Source: Neoechinorhynchus agilis (taxonomy: Eukaryota > Acanthocephala). Taken from it: a DNA stretch of 64,000 bases. A model generated the notes under the pieces. That model saw only the letters and a program-made list of their open reading frames with translations, made no database searches and was not told the DNA's origin. Position 1 is the first letter of the stretch; the number at the start of each line of letters is the position of its first letter. The translations under genes and the position numbers were made by a program. Shown here in pieces: positions 20,191 to 30,015 of the stretch. Where the stretch lies: the NCBI GenBank assembly GCA_051530055.1, contig CM121342.1, forward strand, positions 2,418,001-2,482,000, read 5' to 3'.

Positions 20191-20401
20191 GGTTGTAAAA
20201 TTGTTAAAGTATAGCAAACAAGTATCAAAAAGGTTTTATTGCCTTTTATACGATTTCCTATACTTTTTATCCCTTTATGACGTGAAAAATATTATTAAGG
20301 AGATCTTTATGATAGATTATGCAAATTACGAATCAGCGAAAATGCGATAAATAAATTTTACGAACATAATTAACGTTCAATAATTAAGATAAACTTTTAA
20401 A

Positions 20402-20480
20402 GCATTCACACCACCGCTCTTGATCACTCAGCTGCCGTCCGGGTTTAATATTTTAAAGGACGGATACAACGTTCCACCGT
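20402..20480 (+). repeat. Interspersed repeat R1, partial
   Basis: Shares CATTCACACCACCGCTC, CACTCAGCTGCCGTCC and GACGGATACAACGTTCC with 14863-14960. The A-box-like word is degraded. Confidence 0.65.
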
Positions 20481-20994
20481 GTCACTTGCTCAATCAATTT
20501 TTTAATCGCGTCTCATTGATTACGAGATTAATCATGTCGAGAAATCATTCCCTAAACCGACTTTTCGAATAATTTTTACACAGAATGATAAAAGATAAAA
20601 TAATTATGCTTTAATTAAGACTAAATTAATTGTTCTTAATAAGGAATTGCGTAAGTTTTAACTTCAGTGTTACCTAATCAGTTTTTTTTATCATAACATG
20701 GAACGCAATTTTATTGGCTGTACTAATTGCTCGAGGCTAGAAGCGTTTCTCATAATTTTTTCGTTTACTTAGCTTTCGCGAAACACCGGTCATCAATTAG
20801 CTTCACATATCGTGAGTACATTGCAACAATTTTACTGTCGTATTTGTCACAATATTTTACTTTGGTTTCGGTTACATCTTTCCTCGATATAATCATAAAA
20901 TATTCTTTGCGGTTTTTCGAATTTCAATATTATTGATAGTTTTTCTTGGAAGCTTCAAATTTTCATCTTTGTATCATTTCTGTTTATTACACAA

Positions 20995-21627
20995 ATGAAC
21001 GACACTTACTTCAAATCCTTCATGAATATGGACAACCGCAAAAGATCCCTAACGGTTAAGTCACTTATTCCACCAATGAAAAAGCTGCGGTTAAACGACG
21101 ATGATACAGAGCCTCCCGAAAGTGAAAAACAAAGAATAATAAACGAAGCAGGTGGACCAAAATCTCATCCAAGCGACACAAATGCATCGCCTTTACTCGT
21201 ATTGCTGCTCAGACAACGATTTTGGAAAAGCGTATCGTCAAAATCAAAACCGACATACAAAGCACCACAGAAAACTTATTCTGAGATATCGTCAATGTCG
21301 ATAGAGTCCTTAAAAAATTATGTCGAGCACATAAGTGAAATGGATCGTTATAACCGGATAATTAAAAAACCTCATCCCATGGAACTATTGTCGTATATTT
21401 ATCGAGTGGCACTGTACGTAGCCATTAAAAAGACAAGAGAGGTGTATATGCATGAATTACTCGCGTTCAAAGCAGTTCTACCATCGGCGAGGGGTAAAGG
21501 TCTCGCTGAATGGGTGCCCACCACGAGAAGTTTCTTGAAGAGAAAATGCGTTCCCGATCCTTTAATAGATAGAATCATGTTAAAGGTTTATGAATATAGA
21601 GATGTCTATATTCAGGATCACGTTTAA
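20995..21627 (+). CDS. Unrecognised protein, founder of a two-member local family
   Basis: Intronless 210-aa frame from a clear ATG. No family recognised. The N-terminal 110 residues are polar with a basic patch (PPMKKLRL) that could be a nuclear signal. Residues 132-209 form a helical, basic domain shared with the protein encoded at 25905-26498: ALY.AI...R..Y..EL, then P.A.GK...EW..TTR.F..R, then CVP..L, then Y...Y...H. No signal peptide or membrane segment. A TATA-like AT-rich stretch precedes the start, but no element can be singled out. The paralogue lies 4.3 kb away on the same strand beyond two minus-strand genes. Confidence 0.75.
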   Translation: MNDTYFKSFMNMDNRKRSLTVKSLIPPMKKLRLNDDDTEPPESEKQRIINEAGGPKSHPSDTNASPLLVLLLRQRFWKSVSSKSKPTYKAPQKTYSEISSMSIESLKNYVEHISEMDRYNRIIKKPHPMELLSYIYRVALYVAIKKTREVYMHELLAFKAVLPSARGKGLAEWVPTTRSFLKRKCVPDPLIDRIMLKVYEYRDVYIQDHV

Positions 21628-21808
21628 CGACAGCGCAAATGTCTTATAATATGTTTTTGTAAGAATGAGTGTAGAATCATTTATGTTACCGATTTTTTTA
21701 TAAGTAAAAAATATATATTGATTAGTTTATGTGCTTGATCTCGATATTGCATGTGGGCAAAGCGCTATCAAAATATTGCACCACCCTAATTCCAAATTTA
21801 ACTGATTA

Positions 21809-21890
21809 AAGATGGACTTTTTTCCAAAATATTTTATTCGATCATTGATGTGTCCAATCGAATAAAATATTTTGGAAAAAAGTCTATCTT
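21809..21890. repeat. Near-perfect hairpin repeat
   Basis: Arms AAGATGGACTTTTTTCC...ATTCGAT and ATCGAATAAA...GTCTATCTT, about 33 bp with one mismatch, loop 14 nt. So perfect a stem implies recent origin. Confidence 0.9.
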
Positions 21891-21909
21891 ATACAAAACT
21901 AAATATGAC

Positions 21910-21995
21910 GGCGGTGCCGATAGCGAAGAAGTACCGTGAGGGAAAGTTGAAAAGGATTTTGAAAAGAGTGTTAAATAGTACGTGAAACTGCACAT
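21910..21995 (+). rRNA. 28S rRNA gene fragment (about 85 bp)
   Basis: Contains GCCGATAGCGAAGAAGTACC, GTGAGGGAAAGTTGAAAAGG and GTACGTGAAACTGC in order. These match the universally conserved segment near the 5' end of large-subunit rRNA (known form CGATAGCGAACAAGTACCG, then GTACGTGAAACCG). Only this block is present and it carries several changes, so it is a dispersed rDNA pseudo-fragment and not a working rRNA gene. It sits directly beside the hairpin at 21809-21890. Confidence 0.88.
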
Positions 21996-22274
21996 TGGAT
22001 CTTTTATTGAACCTAAACCTAATGAAGATCGACTTTAATGGTCATAATTCGCGTAAGATAAAAGTCTATAAGTTTTAATTAAAAATTGTATGCTTAAAAT
22101 GCATTATGTATTTTTCGAGACACGCACGATTAAGTGCCTTTTTGTTAATCCTTGCACTTCCCTTGATAATTTGCAAAATTAAACTTTTTTCATTTTATTT
22201 AGCACAAATAGCAAACATATATATAAACGTTCGAATCTTCATTTTCACTGAGTAGAACTTCCATTATTTCCAAT

Positions 22275-23528
22275 TTATCTTGGTCCTCCTGTTCTTCGAT
22301 TAACGCCTTTCATATAGGCACAATAACTCATATAAGTTTCCTTCCATGTAGTACCACCGATAATCTTCTCGGCATCAAAATCAAGTTTGCATTTTCGTCT
22401 CCAAGCATGTTCTATAGAGCTTTTCACCGTTGGATTTAATCTCTCAAAGGTTGAAATTTCCTTTTCATCGCAGAAATCAACCATATAATCCACAACTCTC
22501 ATAATAGGGAACTGCGAGTTGAATCTGTACGTGCCAACATCATTGGTGAACTTCTCAAATTGCTCTCTTTCATAAGCTACGACTGGATTACTCTCGGGTT
22601 CCGGCTGGACCTCATTTCCGTATTTCCGAAGCGAATGTGCGACAATGAATGCTTCTTCTTCTTCACGTTTCTTTTTCTCCTCTTCCTCCTTCAGTCTCTC
22701 TTCGTATTTTCGAATGTAAACCTTATCTCCGAACGCTAGGTCCTTCTTTTCTCTAAGCAAATCGATCAATTTGAATGGTTGGATATTATCCATCGATATC
22801 TTTTCTAATTTCCTATGTATCATATCCACATATTCTGGGGGGAATCGTCGTTTAGCAGGTTGTGTAATACATCGAGGAGGGTCCATATCTGCATAAAGAT
22901 CTTTGGACGAACGTGAACGGTGGTACTTTTTGTACCGTCGATACTTCCCAGTTTCTCGAAGATAGTCCATAAAATCCCGAGCGGATATCCTTCGTATAGG
23001 ACTCTTTCTTTTTCCACGTCTCCAAGGGTTGCCACAAACTGTTTGTGCCACACCGCCTGTAGTGCCTGTAGGATCTATTTTAGCGAACGTATACCCAGGC
23101 TTCAAAAAGAAGGGTGTTTCATCATAATCTGAGAAAATGTATGTTTCATACTGTTCTTTAAGCCATTCCAAACCATACATATTTATAACTCTATCATATA
23201 TCTTAAAATTCTCACCTATAAGATTGAGGTAATACACCATTTTTTTCTTATTCTTTGTGATCGAATTTTTGTGAAGATTTCGAATAATATCTCGCATTTC
23301 ATAATGGTTGTAATTTTTTCTAGTTTTTCCACCATGAAGCCATTGTCGCCTGGTTTCCTCTTGCTTATTGTAACTAAATTGTTGTCGACGTTCATCATGC
23401 TCACGTTTTTCTCTTTCAAGCTTTGCTTTTATAGCTTCTTCACCTAGTTTCATTCTTTTCGCCGTTTCCTTTTCCACGAGGAGATCAAAGTAGTTCTTCA
23501 CTTTGTTCTTATAATCTTTTACGTCCAT
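22275..23528 (-). CDS. Unrecognised charged, coiled-coil protein
   Basis: Intronless 417-aa frame from ATG at 23528 to TAA. No family recognised. It is rich in Lys, Glu, Arg and Tyr. An N-terminal charged helix (KLGEEAIKAKLEREKREHDE) and a central one (RLKEEEEKKKREEEEAF) look like coiled coils. Between them lie aromatic/basic segments (NYNHYEMRDIIRNLH; DFMDYLRETGKYRRYKKYHR) and a Gly-rich NPWRRGKRKSP basic patch. No signal peptide or membrane helix, so probably cytosolic or nuclear. It is followed in the same orientation by nothing for several hundred bases, and the 23850 gene lies 320 bp upstream on the same strand. Confidence 0.75.
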   Translation of the reverse strand: MDVKDYKNKVKNYFDLLVEKETAKRMKLGEEAIKAKLEREKREHDERRQQFSYNKQEETRRQWLHGGKTRKNYNHYEMRDIIRNLHKNSITKNKKKMVYYLNLIGENFKIYDRVINMYGLEWLKEQYETYIFSDYDETPFFLKPGYTFAKIDPTGTTGGVAQTVCGNPWRRGKRKSPIRRISARDFMDYLRETGKYRRYKKYHRSRSSKDLYADMDPPRCITQPAKRRFPPEYVDMIHRKLEKISMDNIQPFKLIDLLREKKDLAFGDKVYIRKYEERLKEEEEKKKREEEEAFIVAHSLRKYGNEVQPEPESNPVVAYEREQFEKFTNDVGTYRFNSQFPIMRVVDYMVDFCDEKEISTFERLNPTVKSSIEHAWRRKCKLDFDAEKIIGGTTWKETYMSYCAYMKGVNRRTGGPR

Positions 23529-23849
23529 CTTTAATGATTAGTATTGAAAGAAATACAGTAAGTCGTCCACAGATTGTGTTTGTACAAGTTCTCAATACTA
23601 TCAGTATTAGTCAAAGTAAGTGCAGAAAGTGAACGCGTAGAACGATCACACAAAGAGCTCGTATACATACTACGGTTAGAATCGTGAACGCTGATTGGTT
23701 GGACGCAAATTTTCCATCATTATCTATGACATTATTAAGCACCTCTAATGCCAATACTGCGGGTCATTAAAAAATCGTTTGATCTTTATTTTTTACATAT
23801 GCGGGAGACTAATTGCATCTTTGATCGGCCGCGAAATTGTGCAACTTTC

Positions 23850-25172
23850 CTAGCTCGCTATAGCATCATATATTACGTTCGTTATCGATAAAATCGATTC
23901 CACAATTTTAGTTGCTCTAAAAATTCTTTGGAAACAGCTGAGAATGTTGCTTTTTGCTCTTGAAAAAAATGTTTGTTGAAGCGGAGCGAATTTACGAGGT
24001 TGAACTTTTCGATCTTCTGTGGTACAAAACCCTTTCGTGTAGGGCCTAACTTTAACTTTGCGTTCATACCTCGGAGACTGTAAGTCATAAATTTCGATCC
24101 CTTCTCCTTTTTTGAGACGTCGTCTAACCATATTTTCATTTGGTTCCTTTTCACGTGTAAAATCCCGCTTTTTGGCCGGGACCTTTACATTATTTCTTTC
24201 CTTTCTCCTACTTAAATAAGCCAAATATTCGTTGACCTTTTCTCGAATCAACAGACGAGCACATCGATCGCTTATACCTTCTACGGGAATTACGCTAACC
24301 ACATTGACCGCCTCCACTTGAGGTTTTGCATTGACAATTTTTCGATTTTGTCTTAATTTAGCGATAACGTCGAAGAATCTTTTTCTGAGAGCGTATCTCG
24401 GTCCAATTGTCATATGATTTAAATGATCAATAAGACTGCTAATGCTACTTTGTGAAGCTCTTTTTGGTATAACTTCAAGTCTCCTAAATTGATTGACTAG
24501 AGAGCGAACTTCACTTCTTGCGCTGTCTCCATTTTCAAACGTAAGTAAATCGAATTGATTTGCGAGCTTATTAACTGATCTCGAAAAATTTGAACTTGTT
24601 TTATTGTATCCGTTATCCATGCCTTTACAATTAACTTTATCGCCCCTCAAAACATTCTTTTGTGTAGGAGAAAAACCGCCAGATATTTTTCTTATATGTT
24701 CTGATTGATTTTTTATTGCACTTTTGAGCTGCGCTGACTTTTGTTGATTTTTTTGCAATTTACTGGAAAGCACATTTGGGTCATTTCTAAGCGATTGCCT
24801 TTGATCTAAGCGTAGACTTCTAAATTGATCACAGAACTGCTCAAATTGATTTTTATATGCATCCACATGATTTATGAAGCACGGTTCAGTGGTTTGTCCG
24901 ACTATTTTTATTGGCGATATTGTTAATTTTCCCAATTTTTCATCAATTTCTTCAATCGGATTTTTTTGTGCATGTGTATGATTAGATGGATTAATTGAAA
25001 GGCGATTAAGTCTATCAATAAGTTTTCCAATTTTACTAGTTGCATTGAGCGCGAGTCCTTGGAATGAATCTATTAAACGATCAATTTTTCCCATGTTTTT
25101 GTAATCATTAAATAATTGGTTGAATCGAAGAGCAAAACCATCAATTTGGCTTAGATTCTTAAGATCGGCCAT
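23850..25172 (-). CDS. Unrecognised basic protein with short degenerate repeats
   Basis: Open frame of 440 aa counted from the first ATG (25172). The frame is open a further 90 nt upstream, so an earlier non-ATG or spliced start is possible. No family recognised. A short motif of type L(I/V)(D/N)xFxxLxIxP recurs about seven times: IDSFQGLALNAT, IDRLNRLSINPS, DEKLGKLTISPI, CDQFRSLRLDQR, ANQFDLLTFENG, VNQFRRLEVIPK, IDHLNHMTIGPR. The C-terminal third is strongly basic (YLSRRKERNNVKVPAKKRDF). No signal peptide. Spaced 320 bp from the next unrecognised gene on the same strand. Confidence 0.72.
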   Translation of the reverse strand: MADLKNLSQIDGFALRFNQLFNDYKNMGKIDRLIDSFQGLALNATSKIGKLIDRLNRLSINPSNHTHAQKNPIEEIDEKLGKLTISPIKIVGQTTEPCFINHVDAYKNQFEQFCDQFRSLRLDQRQSLRNDPNVLSSKLQKNQQKSAQLKSAIKNQSEHIRKISGGFSPTQKNVLRGDKVNCKGMDNGYNKTSSNFSRSVNKLANQFDLLTFENGDSARSEVRSLVNQFRRLEVIPKRASQSSISSLIDHLNHMTIGPRYALRKRFFDVIAKLRQNRKIVNAKPQVEAVNVVSVIPVEGISDRCARLLIREKVNEYLAYLSRRKERNNVKVPAKKRDFTREKEPNENMVRRRLKKGEGIEIYDLQSPRYERKVKVRPYTKGFCTTEDRKVQPRKFAPLQQTFFSRAKSNILSCFQRIFRATKIVESILSITNVIYDAIAS

Positions 25173-25264
25173 TTCAGTGAATAAATCGAGATGGGAAAAA
25201 TATCGGGGTTTCTGTACAAAGTGATCTCCAAAATTATTGTAGTGTGAAAAATCAGCAAACAATA

Positions 25265-25904
25265 CTTATCTAGTGATAAGCGTGTCGAAATGATCAGATA
25301 TTATCGAGATAATCGTTGATAATTGGTGCAGGAATGCATCATTATTTCGATCCCTCGTTCAAATTTTACGTCTATTCTGAAAGCTTTAGATATTTAGTTT
25401 TTGGTCAAGCGAAATAAAGAAAAGATTTTACTGTATTAATATTTCGTCCTCTACGTAAGGTGTCAAATATTATCCATTATCTGCAATAAAAATGTCACAT
25501 TTGGTTAAATGAATACCACAATAAAAATGTCAGTGTTCAATAACGATTATAAGTTCTTGCTTGAATATTTATTACTCGCTTAAATGCGCCAAATTATTTC
25601 AAATTAATTTATGTAACCAATAGAAATTTGGAGTAGTATGCGTTGATGCAAACGCGTTAACTTAAAATTGTTATCTTTATTGTTGTGATTACGCTTTCGG
25701 TTACTTCAAGTGCAATTATCAATCTCATTAACTTTTTGTGGATAACATCTGCGATTAACCTTTCAGTGTTCAGAGTTTTATATTAAGAAATAAAAAACCC
25801 GCTGGGAATATGAACCCCCCTCGTTGTGTGATAATAGCCTTCTTGACAAGGAAATATTACTCTGACGTACACTTCCCAAATTTCAGATCTTATTTGCTAT
25901 AACA
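25265..25904. other. Divergent promoter region between two unrecognised genes
   Basis: AT-rich spacer between the minus-strand gene ending upstream at 25172 and the plus-strand gene at 25905. Near 25435-25460 a TATTTCGTCCTCTACG word matches the arm of the foldback at 50619-50727. Nothing else seen. Confidence 0.5.
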
Positions 25905-26498
25905 ATGTATAATGACTCAAACAAAAATCAAGAAGGCGAATTATCAGAGCATTCCCCTAAAACTGCACATGAGAATTTAACTATTTCTCACTTATTCAGT
26001 GATCTTCAACTCCAGGAACAATCCTCTTCTGATACTACAACGAAGGCAGTTGATTTAAATCCAGAAATCCCGCTGGATTATAGTGATGACGACGAAAAGA
26101 GCGATCCATTTCCTTTCAAAAACAGCGATCAATCATTAATGTCACCGATTTCACTTCGTTTTCGAAAATCACAGTCCCCAAATTCTCAACCAGAGAAAGA
26201 TTCTCAATTATCTACCTCAACAATCGCTGCTTGTGCCACGGCAAGAGTACGGTTAGCTCCGATTGCTCTTTATCGAGCGATTTTCACCATAAGACGAATG
26301 TATGCAAGCGAACTTCGAAATGTGAACGCAACTGTTCCTTTCGCTTTGGGAAAGTCTTATAATGAATGGAAAAGAACTACACAGCGATACTTTAATCGCC
26401 GATGCGTTCCAGAACGTCTCGCTGCAACTTTGCTGGCACGCATTGATCGTCTGTATGAAAATTATTTTGTGGAACATTCACAAAATTTAGTTAATTGA
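25905..26498 (+). CDS. Unrecognised protein, paralogue of the 20995 gene
   Basis: Intronless 197-aa frame with ATG at 25905. The N-terminal half is acidic and serine-rich (DYSDDDEKSDPFPF) and looks disordered. Residues about 112-190 carry the domain shared with the 20995 protein: ALYRAIFTIRRMYASEL, PFALGKSYNEW, TTQRYFNRRCVPERL, YENYFVEH. Identity is roughly one residue in three over 75 positions. Invariant points are the Tyr-x2-EL, GK-x3-EW-x2-TT and CVP words, which suggests a compact helical fold, perhaps a nucleic-acid or protein adaptor. No function can be assigned. Confidence 0.75.
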   Translation: MYNDSNKNQEGELSEHSPKTAHENLTISHLFSDLQLQEQSSSDTTTKAVDLNPEIPLDYSDDDEKSDPFPFKNSDQSLMSPISLRFRKSQSPNSQPEKDSQLSTSTIAACATARVRLAPIALYRAIFTIRRMYASELRNVNATVPFALGKSYNEWKRTTQRYFNRRCVPERLAATLLARIDRLYENYFVEHSQNLVN

Positions 26499-26499
26499 A

Positions 26500-27219
26500 T
26501 ATAGTTTGTAAATTGAATTATTTGTAAACGCTGTTTAGCTAGCTTTTCGTAGTCTTTGGTTGAAATGAACGCAAAGAGTATAAGAGAAAAAACATTAGTT
26601 TTAGGGTGCTCGGAACGGAAAAATTGTTAACTACAAAATCAATCTACTATCCGTACCAATCGGTCCAATGCATATCTTTGGCAAGAATACAAAAAGACAG
26701 GTTTATTTCTTTTACCAACACAACTTTTCACTGTTGACCTTTTTTGAATTTAAAACACACAATGAAAATCCTCAATTTGAAAAATAGAGTCAAGCAGTGC
26801 GATAAGCTAAATCCGGTAAACTTGAATTTATGCACTCGAAAACAAGCTAAATTTGGTTTTAATTCTTGATTTTCTTAAAGACATAAAGACCACAGATCAT
26901 TTAACATTTCATTGTTTAAAAATATATAAAATGATAATACAAAGTTTTCTTAGCAAACTCAGCAACGCAGTTTAATGTATTTAATCGCTAATTTCAACAT
27001 CCTTTGAGTATAACTCAAAACCTGGAATATATAATTAAGATCAATTATTTACATTGACGTTCCTTATTCTTAGATCTTATTTGAATCTCCGGATCATGGA
27101 GCTTAGCCTATTTACTTAGGTGATTCGCTTTCTTTTAAATGACGACGAACCGAGACTTTGAAGTGAATCATTTTCGCAACTTGTTTTTAAAGGGTATTGA
27201 ACTTTCGTTAAAAACATAA
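26500..27219. other. Intergenic, no gene recognised
   Basis: AT-rich spacer between the 25905 gene and the first Ly6 gene. No repeat or frame stands out. Confidence 0.5.
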
Positions 27220-27618
27220 ATGTTCTCAGCCTTCGAGCGTCTCGCTTTTCTGGTAATACTGGTATTCAACCCCGTCAACAACCTTCTCTGTTACGAATGC
27301 TTTTCCACTCGACCGTCGGATTGCAAAGTAATTGAAGATTTTTTTATCGTTGAGTGCCTTAATAACATTACTCAATACTGCTGGACCGGGGTAATAGGCG
27401 AGTTAACTTATCGGACTTGCGCCAGTGGTCTATGTCAGGGACGTGTTCCTCTTCACGATAATTTTTTGGAACTCATATTTGATGGAATACCCACCCGATA
27501 CATTATGGAGAATCGCTGCTGTGCAACAGACCTTTGCAACGGTGTTGTGTCGCTCCAAACAATTGGAGCTTTAATAATTCCATTCATTGCCATTATTATT
27601 GGTAACCGACATTTTTGA
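27220..27618 (+). CDS. Ly6/uPAR-type three-finger GPI-anchored protein
   Basis: 132-aa secreted precursor: signal peptide (residues 1-22), a single three-finger domain with ten cysteines in the Ly6 pattern (LLCYECF at the start, CCATDLCN at the end), an N-glycosylation site (NIT), and a hydrophobic C-terminal tail typical of GPI anchoring (IGALIIPFIAIIIG). Family members act at the cell surface, often modulating receptors or channels; the partner is unknown. Its sister gene at 29469-29876 lies on the opposite strand. They share long words such as CASGLCQGRVPLHD and DGIP.RYIMEN, so they arose by local inverted duplication. Intronless, unusual for this family, which commonly has introns. Confidence 0.85.
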   Translation: MFSAFERLAFLVILVFNPVNNLLCYECFSTRPSDCKVIEDFFIVECLNNITQYCWTGVIGELTYRTCASGLCQGRVPLHDNFLELIFDGIPTRYIMENRCCATDLCNGVVSLQTIGALIIPFIAIIIGNRHF

Positions 27619-27619
27619 C

Positions 27620-28025
27620 TCTTCGATAGAGAAATAAATTTTCATGAGTTGGTGATCATTTCTTCGCGATTGACGATGCTAAGAAAATACGGGTTTCACT
27701 CTTTCAAATTCTCGTTTTTGGCCACCAGTAAATTCTAAAAGGAGAAACAGAATTAACGTTTTCCGTTTTTTAATTGAACAAAAGCAATAACACGCAATCG
27801 GTTCATTAAAAAATGACCACTTGTCGAATTTGCGCAAACCTTGGTTCTGATTAAAACTTCGCACTCACAATGATTGCATTATCGAGTAGGCTCAAATGGA
27901 ACACAATATTTTTTATTCTTACTAAAATTTTAGGAAATAAAAAATTAAATAACGTCTTCAGTTTTTAATTTTTTTTATTTTTTTAAGAAAACATTTTTTT
28001 AATTATAACATGACAAAGCATAAAA
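27620..28025. other. Intergenic between the Ly6 gene and a LINE fragment
   Basis: 3' flank of the first Ly6 gene, AT-rich, with no recognised feature. Confidence 0.45.
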
Positions 28026-28029
28026 CGTG

Positions 28030-28330
28030 CAATCACCAACGTCCGCAAAATTGGAGCTTCTCTCCTTCCTCGGCTGTCGCTATCGCGCTTGCAGCATTGC
28101 CTCGTTGTACTGCGAGCGAGACACCTTCTCGTGCGTAGGCGGTCTCTCAATTTATTCGAGAGATCCTTGAGCAGAGAGAGTGCCGAGCTGCCAAGCGCTC
28201 CATTCGTCTCTACTCCGAATGGGGCAAAATAGTGACCCCTTGCTAAATCCCTATATTTTCGTACCTTCCTCCCTTCCGCTGCACTGGCTGCAACTACAGG
28301 GATTTCGAGAGGGAATGTTGTTTACTGCGA
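28030..28330 (-). mobile_element. LINE 3' fragment
   Basis: Reverse complement of the 3' part of the LINE at 31740-32040: shared words GCCGAGCTGCCAAGCGCTCC, TCTCTACTCCGAATGGGG and GCAGCATTGCCTCGTTGTAC. Truncated at both ends, with frame breaks. Plus-strand frames here are shadows. Confidence 0.85.
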
Positions 28331-28659
28331 GGGTATCCGCATTTGCCCTCCCGCCAAGGAAAGACCGAATATCTGATAGCTTAATACTTAATATGGAAAA
28401 ACTTATTTTTGTGTTATTCCTTCAACTTAAGCTTTCGCAATTTTCTAACAAAATAAAATTTTAAATGTTATAGCATCCAAAGCGACTAAAAAGTGTGCTT
28501 ATTACGTCATGTGAGAAAAGTGATCCATGAAGAACTTCACCAATTCCCACCAGAACGGACCTTCCAACCTAACCGGATATTTTCAAACGAGCGGACATCC
28601 CCAAACCGGACAGTCCTACCCGAAAGGACATACAAAAAACCGGAATAACTGTATGTTTA

Positions 28660-28735
28660 TGAGGACCCAAAGGTACATGGGTATAAGTTTTTAAACGCAA
28701 AAATTAATAAAACGTGTTATTATTATTTATAATGT
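28660..28735 (+). mobile_element. LTR-like 3' end remnant
   Basis: Shares GAGGACCCAAAGGTACATG and AATAAAACGTGTTATTATT with the 3' end of the LTR-like sequence at 35978-36264. Only this end is recognisable, so it is a short fossil. Confidence 0.55.
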
Positions 28736-28906
28736 TGCCTCTGTCAAACACTTTACCAAGAACTTTCCCAAATCGTAATTGAAACTGCCATTCATTGATA
28801 CGATTCGACTCAGAGGACATCTTTCTTTTTGTATTTTTGGCATTGCATACATCTTTGGAATTATTGGGTCACTTGGATATATCTGTTTATATATTTCCTG
28901 GCTTAG

Positions 28907-29233
28907 CTATCCCTTTTCTTTGCCCGGCTTCAAAAATTTTATAAGCTTGTTCGTCAGCTTATTCACAAACGGTTTATGTTCTTCAGCGAAGGTATCTGTG
29001 TCCGATAGAATTACACCCATTTTCTGATTGTAGTCCTCTTCCTCCACAGCTACCGTTATATTTTCCTTGTCCGTTTTTAAGAAAACAATTTCTTTTTTCC
29101 ATTTGTTAAAGCTCGACTTTGTTGCGCCAATAGAACAGCAATTACATTGGACAAACAGGCCGGAATCTGAAGACGAGATTAGCGGAACATAAACTGTCCA
29201 AGACCCAGAAGGTGATATCTTCGAATACCGCAC
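28907..29233 (-). CDS. Hypothetical frame, possibly a gene fragment
   Basis: A 108-codon open frame whose first start is GTG, so the true 5' end probably lies in an upstream exon. It has a charged C-terminal half (VAVEEEDYNQK ... LIKFLKPGKEKG) and an NIT glycosylation site. No family recognised and no splice partner identified. It could be a chance frame. Confidence 0.25.
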   Translation of the reverse strand: MRYSKISPSGSWTVYVPLISSSDSGLFVQCNCCSIGATKSSFNKWKKEIVFLKTDKENITVAVEEEDYNQKMGVILSDTDTFAEEHKPFVNKLTNKLIKFLKPGKEKG

Positions 29234-29468
29234 TACACGAGGTACAAACTAACCAGTGGTCAATTACGAGCAAACAATGGCTTTAGCAAACGAACGCAAT
29301 AACAATCGACGCTTAATAGTAGAATGACCATTTAACCACTTGTATTTTAAGTTTTTTAAAAATACTTTACGGGTGAAAACTGTTTAGAAAAACAAAAATT
29401 CGATTCCCTTGCCAGTGGTAATTTTCGTTAAAATACCATTACAATTTATTTAAAAAATCGAAAATTTA

Positions 29469-29876
29469 TTAGTTTAAAAATAGTAAAAAACCCACAATCA
29501 AAAGCAGTGTGAATAACAGAATTCCAACAGAGCGAGAGTTTACTCCGGCTCCATTACACAGATCGGTTTTACAGCAGTAGTTTTCCATAATATATCGACT
29601 TGGGATTCCATCGTAAATACGGGTGAAAGTCGCATCGTGCAGTGGTACACGTCCTTGGCACAATCCGGACGCACAACCACGGTAAAGTATTGTCCCAATG
29701 ACTCCCTTCCAGCAATGTTGAGTTATGTTTGGTAAACATTCAACCTCGTCGAAATCTGCCGTATTTTTACAATTCGTGTTAGGTTCAGTGTAACATTCAT
29801 AACATGTCAAAGTGTTCGTGGAAGCCAAAAACACCACTATTAGAAGAAGAGTAATGAGTTGGATTTGTTGAAGCAT
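29469..29876 (-). CDS. Ly6/uPAR-type three-finger GPI-anchored protein (paralogue)
   Basis: 135-aa secreted precursor: signal peptide (LITLLLIVVFLASTNT), a ten-cysteine Ly6 domain (LTCYECYT ... CCKTDLCN) and a hydrophobic tail (GILLFTLLLIVGFLLFLN) for GPI attachment. N-glycosylation at NIT. Close paralogue of the protein at 27220-27618, in inverted orientation 1.85 kb away; all cysteine positions and the block around CASGLCQGRVPLHD are conserved. Divergence is concentrated in the first finger and in both hydrophobic ends. No intron. Confidence 0.86.
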   Translation of the reverse strand: MLQQIQLITLLLIVVFLASTNTLTCYECYTEPNTNCKNTADFDEVECLPNITQHCWKGVIGTILYRGCASGLCQGRVPLHDATFTRIYDGIPSRYIMENYCCKTDLCNGAGVNSRSVGILLFTLLLIVGFLLFLN

Positions 29877-30015
29877 TTTCGTTTCACTAGTAAAGATTGT
29901 CGTATGTACAACAATTCAACGGTATGAGTGAATGGGTTAGTCATTGATGAGAAATATTCTCAAGAAAAGGTACTTTGTTCGGCATTGTTTTAACGTTTAA
30001 CTCATTGCGACATTA

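Larger units (their letters stand above)
19620..20990. other. Intergenic with a foldback and an R1 copy
   Basis: Apart from the foldback at 19975-20190 and the R1 fragment at 20402-20480, nothing is recognised. The end of this stretch should hold the promoter of the 20995 gene. Confidence 0.5.

Noticed and set aside
21910-21995. A functional 28S rRNA gene
   Set aside because: Only about 85 bp of conserved sequence is present and it has substitutions at positions normally invariant.
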